Source: Planctomycetota bacterium (GTDB taxonomy: Bacteria; Planctomycetota; Planctomycetia; Pirellulales; Pirellulaceae). Taken from it: a stretch of DNA of 21,488 bases. The notes under the pieces are model-generated. The model did no database searches. It was not told the DNA's origin and saw nothing but the letters and a program-made list of their open reading frames with translations. The position numbers and the translations under genes were made by a program. Shown here in pieces: positions 8,255-15,847 of the stretch; position 1 is the stretch's first letter; the number at the start of each line of letters is the position of its first letter. The stretch lies in NCBI GenBank assembly GCA_026692885.1, contig JAPLNJ010000826.1, positions 1-21,488 of the forward strand, given 5' to 3'.

Positions 8255-8473
8255 CGTGCGGTCTCCAGGAGACTCAATTAGGCAGGAATACATGTAGGGG
8301 GGCCTAGGGAGCCTAACATCTTCGTGGGCCTTCGCAAGCCGTCCCCGCCGTATTCCCTAGTGCGACGAGGCAACCACGGATTGTGGAGCAGCACGCGGCG
8401 AGAAGCAATAGGGCCGGCGTTTCAGATCCCTGATCCTGTTGCCGAGACGTCTCGGCCGGTGTATCGTGCCAGC
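8255..8473. promoter_or_regulatory. Divergent intergenic region between HEAT and radical SAM genes
   Basis: A 219-bp gap with genes reading away on both sides, so promoters for both are expected. The plus-strand frame of the radical SAM gene is open back to an ATG at 8324, but that extension lacks family character. No confident promoter box or operator palindrome is seen. Confidence 0.4.
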
Positions 8474-9349
8474 ATGCGATATTACGGCACGGTGATTCGG
8501 CCTCCGAGCGAGGCGGACAGCTATATCTTGCAGGTCACGTACGGTTGCTCCCACGACCAGTGCACTTTTTGCGGGACGTACCCGGACAAGCCCTTTCAGG
8601 TCCGGCCGGCCGACGAGGTGCGGGACGACATTGAATTGGCGCGTGCGGAGATGCCGGACACACGACGCGTTTTTCTCGCGGACGGCAACTCGCTGGTGCT
8701 GAGCACCCGTCGGCTGGTCCAGGTTCTCGAGTCGCTGTCGGCCGCCTTCCCCGACCTGCAGCGGGTGGGAGCCTACGCCAATGCCCGTGATCTGCTAGAC
8801 AAGAGTCCGGAGGAATTGACCACGCTCCGCAACCGGGGCCTGCGGATTGTTTACCTCGGCTTGGAAAGCGGCCACGACGAGGTCCTGCGCCGCGTCCACA
8901 AGAACGCTACCGCCGCGGAGATGATCGAAGCGGTACGCCGAGCGCAGGCGGCGGGGATACGCGTTTCGGTGATCGCCCTGCTGGGCCTCGGAGGTCCCGA
9001 ATTGTCGCGCGAACACGCGGAGGCGACAGGCCGAGTGGTCAGCGCCATGGACCCGCGTTACCTGTCCCTGCTGACGCTGATGCTGGTTCCGGGCACCCCG
9101 CTGCACCAGGACTGGTGCGACGGCACGTTTCAGTTGCTGGAGCCGGCAGCCATGCTGATCGAGCTGCGCCAGGTGATCGTGCATCTGGAAGGACTCTCCG
9201 GCTGCATTTTCCGAACGAACCATGCCTCGAACTATGTGCCGCTGGCCGGGACTCTCCCGAAGGATAAATTGCACTTATTGACGACCCTGGACGCCGCGTT
9301 GGCGCGGGGTCGCTCCGGGCTGCGGCCGGAAGCCTGGCGGGGACTATGA
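8474..9349 (+). CDS. Radical SAM protein with CX4CX2C cluster motif
   Basis: This 291-residue protein has CSHDQCTFC at residues 25-33. The three cysteines (25, 30, 33) are spaced CX4CX2C, as in a COG1032-type group of radical SAM proteins whose motif reads like C-x-H-N-x-C-T-F-C. Later features fit a TIM-barrel radical SAM core: DGNS after strand 2, YLGLESGHDEVL and ALLGLGGPE. The reaction is unknown; no B12-binding or second-cluster domain is visible. The ATG at 8474 (MRYYGTVIRPPSEA) is preferred because family proteins begin with a similar stretch, but no clear Shine-Dalgarno is present and an in-frame ATG at 8324 would add 50 residues. It appears monocistronic, followed by an inverted-repeat element. 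Confidence 0.88.
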   Translation: MRYYGTVIRPPSEADSYILQVTYGCSHDQCTFCGTYPDKPFQVRPADEVRDDIELARAEMPDTRRVFLADGNSLVLSTRRLVQVLESLSAAFPDLQRVGAYANARDLLDKSPEELTTLRNRGLRIVYLGLESGHDEVLRRVHKNATAAEMIEAVRRAQAAGIRVSVIALLGLGGPELSREHAEATGRVVSAMDPRYLSLLTLMLVPGTPLHQDWCDGTFQLLEPAAMLIELRQVIVHLEGLSGCIFRTNHASNYVPLAGTLPKDKLHLLTTLDAALARGRSGLRPEAWRGL

Positions 9350-9358
9350 GACGCTCAC

Positions 9359-9469
9359 GGCGAGCGGCAGGAAATAGCTTACCCAACTCAATGTAGGATG
9401 GTCTTCCAAGACCGTCCCGATTGGCCCGGGAAGGCCGACCGGCGGGTAAATTATCTCCTGCCGCTCGCC
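9359..9469. repeat. Nested inverted-repeat element (MITE-like)
   Basis: The outer arms 9359-9384 (GGCGAGCGGCAGGAAATAGC...) and 9444-9469 (...ATCTCCTGCCGCTCGCC) are inverted copies matching at about 23 of 26 positions. Inside lies a relative of the 683-739 palindrome (9393-9417) and a second small stem, GGCC...GGCC. The unit starts 9 nt after the radical SAM stop codon. It could serve as a transcript 3' end or be a small non-autonomous mobile element; it has no coding capacity. Confidence 0.75.
9393..9417. repeat. Variant copy of the 683-739 palindrome
   Basis: The unit reads GTAGGATGGTCTTCCAAGAC then CGTCC. Compared with the copy at 715-739 (read in reverse), the central palindrome changed from GGACTT/AAGTCC to GGTCTT/AAGACC: both halves changed so that pairing is kept. 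Confidence 0.75.
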
Positions 9470-9572
9470 TTACGGCCACAGCTCATGGATTCCACGACAG
9501 CCTGCCTGTCCCGGTGGTTCAGCGGTTTCTGTACCAGTTCCCCAGAAAGTCGAATTACGGAAAGGCGGAGAG

Positions 9573-9920
9573 ATGTCGGATCCGAAGTCATGGGTTCGCG
9601 AGTTCCCCGGTGCCATCACCGTGTGCGATCCGCGCGGCGTCATCCTGGAGATGAACGACCGGGCAGTGCAGTCCTTCCAGGAGCAGGGAGGTGCTGCGTT
9701 GATCGGCTCGAATCTGCTGGACTGCCATCCGGAGCCGTCACGCACCAAGGTCGCGCAGCTGCTGGAAACTCGCCAGCCGAATGTCTACACGATCGAAAAG
9801 CAAGGCGTGCGGAAGCTCGTCTATCAGACGCCGTGGTCTGCCGCTGGCCAGTACGCCGGTTTCGTCGAACTCGTCCTGGAACTTCCCGCGGACATGCCGC
9901 ATTTCGTGCGAGGCGGCTAA
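9573..9920 (+). CDS. Stand-alone PAS-domain protein
   Basis: This 115-residue protein is essentially one PAS fold. PGAITVCDPRGVILEMNDRA (residues 12-31) gives the first strands with the typical D-x-x-G-x-I-x-x-x-N turn, LIGSNLLDCHPEPSR follows, and KLVYQTPW with FVELVLELP forms the last strands. PAS domains sense small ligands, redox or light or mediate protein contacts; the DCHPE segment occurs in a PAS subgroup often annotated as putative sensor. There is no kinase, cyclase or DNA-binding output domain, so it must work through a partner or as a small-molecule binder. The start is firm: GGCGGAGAG directly precedes the ATG. No neighbouring signalling gene is adjacent on the same strand. Confidence 0.85.
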   Translation: MSDPKSWVREFPGAITVCDPRGVILEMNDRAVQSFQEQGGAALIGSNLLDCHPEPSRTKVAQLLETRQPNVYTIEKQGVRKLVYQTPWSAAGQYAGFVELVLELPADMPHFVRGG

Positions 9921-10092
9921 TTCGACTAGTTAGGCGACCGGTGTCCAACGAACTAGCTGCGTCCCTGTTTCCGTCTCCTCTGTCGACGCATAGTCTTCGG
10001 GTGGCCGGGGTCGGGCAGCGGCCGACAGGGCCGCAGTCTAGCGGGTGTAAGTCCCGCCGTATCAGTTTGTCCATTTTATGTACGTAGCGATA
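9921..10092. other. Convergent intergenic region with two G/C-rich stems
   Basis: The gap lies between two genes that converge, so both transcripts should end here. Two stems are visible: GTCGG...CCGAC at about 10011-10025 and GCGGG-TGTAAGT-CCCGC at about 10039-10056, followed by TTTGTCCATTTTA. The second could act as a weak terminator for the PAS gene. Its GCGGGTGTAAGTCCCGC form also resembles a stem seen in some group II intron RNAs, but nothing else of an intron is present. Confidence 0.35.
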
Positions 10093-10627
10093 TCACAGCT
10101 CTGGCGGGTATCCGCGTGCCAGCACGTCCAGCAGGCCGTCCCAATCGTCGGGCGACAGCAAATCGGCTTGCGAGAGCGCTTCTTCGCTCTCGGCAACTTG
10201 CAGACGCAGGGATTCAGTGCTCGACATGACCTCGGCGGTGCGGCGGTTGTCGGCGTTCGTCAGCCGACTGGCCGCTGCTGTTTTGCCGGCCTGCGTCGGA
10301 TTCGCTGACGCGGCGACCGGCGCGGCAGTCGGCGAGACCGCGGTTGGCCACACGGCGGCCGCTGCTTCCGCGTTGGCCGCCAGCTCACCTTCGGCTCCGG
10401 CCGCGAGCCGGTTCAGAGCGTCGATCACCAGCAATACATCCAGCGGTGTGCAGTTGCCGTCGCCGTTGACATCGTAGTACGGCACCACGCTCTCGCCCGC
10501 CGCCGACAGCGGGTTCTGCGCGCCGTGTTCATTCAAATAATTGATCAGGGCGAGTGCGTCGACAGGCGTAACTTGGCCGTCCCCGTTGACGTCCGTAGGC
10601 CGGACCGCATTGTGCCAAACCACCGCC

Positions 10628-11252
10628 GGTTTTTCCTGGATCGTGAACCTGCCGTCGACGGCATCCGTCGCCGCGTTTGTGGGTGCCGGCCCCAGCGTCA
10701 ATCGCTGGACCTGCCCGTCCGTTAGATTCGTGGCTGTAGTTCGCACGCCGTCGCCGTAGTCTGCGCGGAGGTTGATCGCCGTGGCCCCGGTGGCTGTGTC
10801 CTGGACGGTGAAATCCATCAGCAGTAGCGAGCCTGTGGTGCCCTGTGGCAACAGCGTCGTACCGCTCGCAGTAGACATGGTCAAGCGAATGATCCCCGGC
10901 ACACTCGTATTGACCAGCGGCGAGTTGAAGCCGGCCCCCTGCAGCAGCGTTCCGGCACGGAAGTTGCCGACCGTGAACCGGCCGGCGTCGTATTCCACCA
11001 CCAAGTCCACGCTGCTGAGCGTGATGCCTGTCGCCTCGGTCACTTCCAGGTTCACCGGCACCGTCACCGTCTGGCCCCGCTCGCCGACCAAATCCTGCGG
11101 AATGTACACCCGCGGGTCGGGCCCGGCCGCCGGCACGGCCGTGATCCCGACGGGCAGACTCGGCACCGTGGGCACGTCGATCCCGATGACCGTTCGCTGC
11201 AGTAACGCCGCATCGGCCCCCGTCACGGAGCCGGTGAGGTTCAGGTCGGCCA
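10628..11252 (-). repeat. Cohesin-like plus dockerin-half module, copy 1
   Basis: This stretch encodes GSVTGADAALLQRTVIGIDVP, a linker, RVYIPQDLVGERGQTVTVPV and a cohesin-like domain (SSVDLVVEYDAGRFTVGNFR) ending FTIQEKPA. It is strongly similar in DNA and protein to 11883-12514, so the two are a tandem duplication within one gene. Copy 1 follows a frameshift that lies directly at its upstream edge. Confidence 0.85.
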
Positions 11253-11256
11253 GTCT

Positions 11257-11272
11257 GCGGGGGCATCCCCGC
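11257..11272. repeat. Perfect 6-bp stem hairpin at a frameshift point
   Basis: GCGGGG-GCAT-CCCCGC sits exactly where the frame changes from piece D to piece E of the broken dockerin gene, next to the start of the duplicated module. Such short GC hairpins can promote deletion slippage or cause read and assembly errors. Confidence 0.7.
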
Positions 11273-11882
11273 GTACAAGGCAGGCGACGACAGGCTCAGC
11301 TCCAAGTCCGTCGGCGCCAGATTCACTTCGATGACCACCACCGTGAAGTCTTCCCGGCACCACAACCCATCCGTGTCCTTGGCGATAACCGAGATTTGGG
11401 AGACGCCGATATCCGGATCGTCCGGCGTGCCGCTAAGGGTCCGCGTGGCCCCGTCGAAGTGGAGCCAACTCGGCAGCCCGCCGCCGTTCAGGGTCGCGGC
11501 GTAGGAGAGCGCATCGCCCGCATCCGTGTCGAAGAAGGTGTTCGCCGGGACGACGTACGTCCACAGGCTGTCTTCGGGGACGGTCTGGTCCGGCAGCGGG
11601 TTCAGTACGGTCGGCGGATCGTTCACGGGCGTGACCTCAATCGTCACCGTGGCCACCTTCGAGTCCACCATGCCGTCGTTTACCTGGAACGTCAAACTGT
11701 CCGGACCGTTGTAGTTCGGATCCGGCAAGTAGGTCAGGTTCGGCGCGGTGCCGCTCAAGGTCCCGTGCGTTGGGGCCGCGAGCACGGCAAAGGTCAGCGG
11801 GTCGCCGTCCCCGTCCGTGCCCGTCAACGTGATGGCTTGGCGCGTGTCCTCCGGCGTGCTCACCGACTGCGTCACCGCCACC

Positions 11883-12514
11883 GGTTGCTTACGAATGGTG
11901 AAGAGCCCGTCCACCGCCGCCGCCGCCGCGTTGGTCGGTGCCGGCGTCAGCGCCAGCGCCAGCGACCGCAGCTGCCCGTCGGCCACGCTCGTGGTGGTCG
12001 TCCGCGAGCCGTCGCTGTACTCCGCGCGCAAGTTGATCCCCGAAAGGCCGGCCGCGGCCGTGTCCTGCACGGTGAAATCCAGCAGCAGCAGCGAGCCCGT
12101 CGTGCCCTGCGGCAGCAACGCCGTGCCGCCGGCCGCCGACATCGTCAAACGCACGATCCCTGGCGTGCCCGTATTCACCAGCGGCGCACTGAAGCCGGCA
12201 CCCGACAGCAGCGTCCCGGCCCGAAAGTTGCCGACCGTGAACCGGTCGGCGTCGTATTCGAGCACCAAGTCGACGCTGCTGAGCGTGAGCCCCGCTGGCT
12301 CCGTCACTTCCAGGTTCACCGGCACGGTCACCACCTGGCTCTGCTCGCCGGCCAGGTCCTGCGGAATGTACACCCGCGAGGCTGGCCCGGCCGGGGGGGC
12401 TGGCACAATCCCGGCGGGCAGATCCGCGACGGCCGGCGTCTCGATCCCGACGATGGTCCGCTGCAGCAGTGTGACGTCGGCGCCCGCGATCGTGCCCGTG
12501 TGGTCCAGGTCGGC
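11883..12514 (-). repeat. Cohesin-like plus dockerin-half module, copy 2
   Basis: The encoded order matches copy 1: a dockerin-like half (GTIAGADVTLLQRTIVGIETP), RVYIPQDLAGEQSQVVTVPV, then a cohesin-like domain (SSVDLVLEYDADRFTVGNFR) ending FTIRKQPVA. Upstream of it the first dockerin half (GDANGDRAYSGADVTVTQR) is still present. That half is missing in front of copy 1, where cadherin-type sequence is joined abruptly instead. Confidence 0.85.
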
Positions 12515-14094
12515 GATCGCGGCCGGATCGGCCGTCGGGTACGCCATCAAACCACTGGCATTGTCCACGACCACCCGTTGCGTCACCGTCACGTCCGCCC
12601 CGCTGTATGCGCGATCGCCGTTGGCGTCCCCGAAGTAGGCGGCCACGTGCAGAGCATCGTCGGCCCGCGCCGGCCGTGGCTGCGGGATGCGCTCGTTGCC
12701 GTCGTAAACCTCCAGGACCGTCAAGTCGAGCACTTCCTGGGCGCCGTACGGCGCGGTAGCCGAAATGATCGCCAAGAGTCTCCCCAACTCGATCGGCCCG
12801 CCGACAGCACTGCGTCGGGCTGCTGACCGTGAACCGCGCCCGGCCGAGCTGCGGGACGGAGTACGCCGCGGCGGCTCCGTCCAGGGCGGTGGAGAAGCCC
12901 GTGATCGTCAACAGGGCCGGATCGTAAGCCAACTCAAAATCCACGCTCGACACGTTCTGCCCGGTGCTGAGCAGGATCGGCAGGCCGGGCTGCGCGTGCG
13001 GCGTGACATCCAACGCTTGCCCCGGTCCGCGCGTCACGTCGGGCAGGCTCAGCACCAGTTCATTTGCCGGCGGTGCGCTGACCGTGAACAGGCCCACATA
13101 GTCGTCGCCCGGGAGGAAGTCGCCGTTACCGTCCAGCAGCCTCCCGTCGGTGTCGGTGAAGCCGGTCGCGGCACTCCGCAATCGGATCGCATACACATCC
13201 GGCGCGAGCGTCCCGCCGGTACGGACAAACGTCATCCGCTGTCCGTCGGCACTGAACACTACCGACCCGCGGACCGGTCCCGTGCCGGCGCCGGTCACGG
13301 TCACGTCCGGGGCCCCAGCGCCTGCGCGGAATCGTCGTACAGATTCACCTCGGCCGTGCTCACGGGATGATTGAACGTCGCCGAAAAGCCGCTCGGGTTA
13401 GGAGTCATGCCCGTGACCAGCAAGGTTTCCGGCAGAACCGGGATGACGAAAGCTTTCTCGCACCACAGCCCGCTCTGGTCCGTGGTACGGACGCGGATCG
13501 AGTAGCTGGCCTGAGCCTCGTAGTCGAACACGGCCGCCGTCCGCAATTCGCTGCCTACTATGGTGAAGGAACCGTTGTCCGTGTCGCCCTCGCCGGAGAC
13601 CAGCGAGTAGCTGTGAGCATCGTCGGGCGGGTCAGGATCGGTGGCGCTCAGGCTGCCCACCACCGTCCCCGTCGGCTGGTTCTCAGCCACGCTGCCGAGC
13701 GTCAGGCTGATATCCGTCGGCGCGTGATCGTAGGTCCAGCGGAGCGTGGCGCCGGCGGCCAACAGGTTCCCGGCCGCGTCCTGGATGCCGGACCCCGGCC
13801 CGGTCAGCGTGAGTTGATAGTCGCGCGGCGCGCCGGTCAGGGCCGACAGTCCGCCGAGCGTCCAGGTGAGATTGTCGGTGGTGGTCAGCGGTCAACAGCT
13901 TGCCGCCGCCGTCGCGGGTGAGCGACAGATCTGCCAAGTCCAACCCGGTGACCGCCTCGCTGAACACGATCGTCAGGGACGAGACCGCCGTATCCCGCGG
14001 CGTGGCTACCGCCGTGACTTCCCGATCCGCCGGGGCGGGATTCACGACGTCCCGGTGCGGCAACAGCAGCTGGCCACAGAACCCCGCCAAGGGA

Positions 14095-14180
14095 CCGACG
14101 GCGGGGGGATGAATCCGCGAGTTGGGCATGCTCCCTGGAAACGGACGCTGAACTTCCTGCCGAAGGAGAGAGCGGAATGG
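14095..14180 (+). pseudogene. Last ~25 codons of a deleted ECF sigma factor gene
   Basis: Read in the frame of the CAT codon at 14127, this stretch gives GMNPRVGHAPWKRTLNFL then PKERAEW. The intact ECF sigma factor at 16420-17001 ends with GVEPRAVHDRWKQALKFL then QGEMGEW. G, P-R, H, W-K, L, F-L, E and E-W agree at identical spacing, and in both cases the downstream kinase ATG falls in the same place, within the GAATGG of the E-W codons. Everything upstream of the helix-turn-helix end of region 4 is absent, replaced by the reverse-strand dockerin gene. No stop codon follows soon in this frame, so the sigma tail now runs on out of frame into the kinase. Confidence 0.7.
14163..14168 (+). promoter_or_regulatory. 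Ribosome binding site of the kinase gene
   Basis: AAGGAG, 8 nt before the ATG at 14177. It lies inside the ECF sigma remnant, as expected for a gene once translated in coupling with the sigma factor. Confidence 0.7.
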
Positions 14181-15847
14181 ACACGAGAACGAAACGCGTC
14201 GGCGAACCGGAGACCGGGCCGGGAACGGGTTCGGACGAGACCCCGTACGACTCGATCGACAGCTCCTTTCTTCCCCAGATTCGGGACCTGCTGGCGGAGG
14301 CCACCGCGGAGGAGTCCGCTGCGCCGCCGCTTCCAGTCGGCGTGGACGGGGCCGCCCCGGAATCGCCCGCCGGGCACGACACGGCATCTCCGGTGGGCAC
14401 TTCGCCGGAGGCCGTGGCGGCGGTCACCGCCGAGGCTGCGCCGGACGCGGGCGGCTGGCCGCGAACCTTCGGCGGCTATGAACTGCTGGAGCGGATCGCC
14501 GGGGGCGCCGTGGGCGTGGTCTACAAGGCCCGCCAACGACAACCCGAGCGGATCGTGGCCGTGAAGGTCCTGCATTCCGGCCGCGACGCGTCGGCCGAGG
14601 AAATCGAACGGTTCCGGCGCGAGGCCCAAGCGGCCGCCGGCTTGCAGCATCCGCACATCGTCCGCGTCCTGGAGGTCGGAGAATTCGCGGGCCAGGTGTT
14701 CTTTTCGATGGACTACATCGCGGGCCGGAGCCTCGCGGACAGAGTGCGGCACAGCCCCTTGCCACCGGCGCAAGCGGCGGACTGCCTGGCGACGGTCGCT
14801 CGGGCCATTCAGTTCGCTCACCGCCACGGCGTGCTGCACCGCGACTTGAAGCCCTCGAATATCCTGCTGGACGCTGACGGGCAACCCCACGTCGTCGATT
14901 TTGGGTTGGCCCGCCGCGTGGCGGAACCGCGGTTGACGGCCACGGGCGTGACGCTGGGAACCCCGAGCTATATGCCGCCGGAACAAGCCGCCGGCCGGAC
15001 TGCGGACATCGGTCCTGCCAGCGACGTGTATTCGCTGGGGGCCACGCTGTACGAACTGCTGACGGGGCGGCCGCCGTTCCTGGCGGACACGGTCTGGGGA
15101 ACATTGCAGCAAGCGGTGCACAACGAACCGGCCGGGCCGCGGAGCATCAATCCCGACCTGGACCGGAATCTGGAAACGATCTGCCTGAAGTGTCTGCGCA
15201 AGGAGCCGTCGCAACGGTACGCGACGGCGGAGTCGTTGGCGGACGACTTGGGCCGCTGGCGGCGCGGCGAACCGATCCTGGCGCGTCCGGCTGGTTCGGC
15301 CGAGCGCGCCGTTCGGTGGGCGCGACGGAATCCGCGCGTCGCCGGGTTGATCGCGGCCGTGTTTCTGTCACTCGCGTTCGCCACGCTGGCGTCGGCCGTC
15401 GGCATGCTGGCCGTGACGCGGGCCCATCGCCAGTCCCAGGAGAATCTGGCTCACGCCCAGCGGTTGCTCGGCAGCGCACTGTGTGAGAAGGCGGAAACGG
15501 ACACCGGCTTGACGGTCCTGCATCAGGCCTACCGTACGGCGGAGTCCGATTCGCCGGCGCGGCAAACCGCGCTGCGGCTCCTGGCGGGCTGGAGCCACCA
15601 GTTGGGAGCCTGCCTGCCGCACGACGAGCGCGTGGTGTTGCTGACCGCCGGGGAGCATGCGGTCACCGGTTTCGGCGTGGTCCACCGCTGGCCGCTGCCT
15701 CGCCCCTGGCCCGACGATCCGGAGCAGGTCCGGCTGCGGGTCGAGGTGCAGACGGGCTGCGATTGGGATGAGGCCACGCACTCGGTCCGGCGGCTATCGG
15801 TGGCGGAATGGGAGCGGCGGCGGACGCTGGCCGAGCCGCGGCCGTGA
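14177..15847 (+). CDS. Membrane serine/threonine protein kinase (Hanks type), apparent WD40 region lost
   Basis: This 556-residue protein has a disordered N-terminus carrying SSFLPQIRDLL (29-39), then a kinase domain (~99-375): glycine loop AGGAVGVVYKA (108-118), Lys130 in VAVK, catalytic HRDLKPSN (221-228), DFG (241-243), PPEQ (267-270, in place of APE) and the final Arg in SQRYATAESL. All catalytic residues are present. A membrane segment follows at ~389-413, then a short coiled region (HRQSQENLAHAQRLLGSAL). Planctomycete kinases of this shape usually continue with WD40 or TPR repeats. Here the sequence goes from HDERV (482-486) almost directly to HRWPLP (503-508) and a tail of the kind that follows WD40 arrays (DPEQVRLRVEVQTG, SVAEWERRR), which suggests an in-frame loss of the propeller. 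It was probably once the partner of the ECF sigma remnant just upstream. Confidence 0.9.
   Translation: MDTRTKRVGEPETGPGTGSDETPYDSIDSSFLPQIRDLLAEATAEESAAPPLPVGVDGAAPESPAGHDTASPVGTSPEAVAAVTAEAAPDAGGWPRTFGGYELLERIAGGAVGVVYKARQRQPERIVAVKVLHSGRDASAEEIERFRREAQAAAGLQHPHIVRVLEVGEFAGQVFFSMDYIAGRSLADRVRHSPLPPAQAADCLATVARAIQFAHRHGVLHRDLKPSNILLDADGQPHVVDFGLARRVAEPRLTATGVTLGTPSYMPPEQAAGRTADIGPASDVYSLGATLYELLTGRPPFLADTVWGTLQQAVHNEPAGPRSINPDLDRNLETICLKCLRKEPSQRYATAESLADDLGRWRRGEPILARPAGSAERAVRWARRNPRVAGLIAAVFLSLAFATLASAVGMLAVTRAHRQSQENLAHAQRLLGSALCEKAETDTGLTVLHQAYRTAESDSPARQTALRLLAGWSHQLGACLPHDERVVLLTAGEHAVTGFGVVHRWPLPRPWPDDPEQVRLRVEVQTGCDWDEATHSVRRLSVAEWERRRTLAEPRP

Larger units (their letters stand above)
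10093..14108 (-). pseudogene. Broken cadherin-like/cohesin/dockerin surface protein gene, four frameshifts, 5' end missing
   Basis: One long coding region on the minus strand is spread over changing frames. Piece A (14108 to ~13888) has a Ca-binding beta unit, TIVFSEAVTGLDLADLSLT. Piece B (~13888-13312) is cadherin-like, with NQPTGTVVGSLSATD and SYSIRVRTTDQSGLW. Piece C (~13312-12815) has a cohesin-like strand set, SSVDFELAYDPALLTITGF. Piece D (~12815-11262) has a dockerin-like GDANGDRAYSGADV, a cohesin-like module and cadherin/Ig-like repeats (TPEDTRQAITLTGTDGDGDP). Piece E (~11255-10093) has a second cohesin-like module and two dockerin repeats, DVNGDGQVTPVDALALIN and DVNGDGNCTPLDVLLVIDAL, then a planctomycete-like C-terminus ending GYPPEL. 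Between the shifts there are no stop codons and little decay. No signal peptide or start codon with a ribosome site remains; the ATG at 14129 lies in sequence belonging to an ECF remnant on the other strand. Recent gene death or assembly errors both explain this. Confidence 0.85.

Noticed and set aside
10772..12826. Plus-strand open frame of 684 codons
   Set aside because: Antisense to the cohesin/dockerin coding region; Arg/Gly/Val-rich translation without domains.
10093..14108. Programmed frameshifting as an explanation of the broken dockerin gene
   Set aside because: Four changes at unrelated sequences, at least one accompanied by missing domain pieces, do not fit programmed slippage; mutation or sequence error is simpler.
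14127..14129. ATG at 14129 as start of the dockerin gene
   Set aside because: The first codons are antisense to the ECF sigma remnant, the purine-rich stretch is only 1 nt from the ATG, and no signal peptide follows.
14042..15214. Minus-strand open frame of 390 codons
   Set aside because: Antisense to the kinase domain, which has all catalytic motifs on the plus strand.
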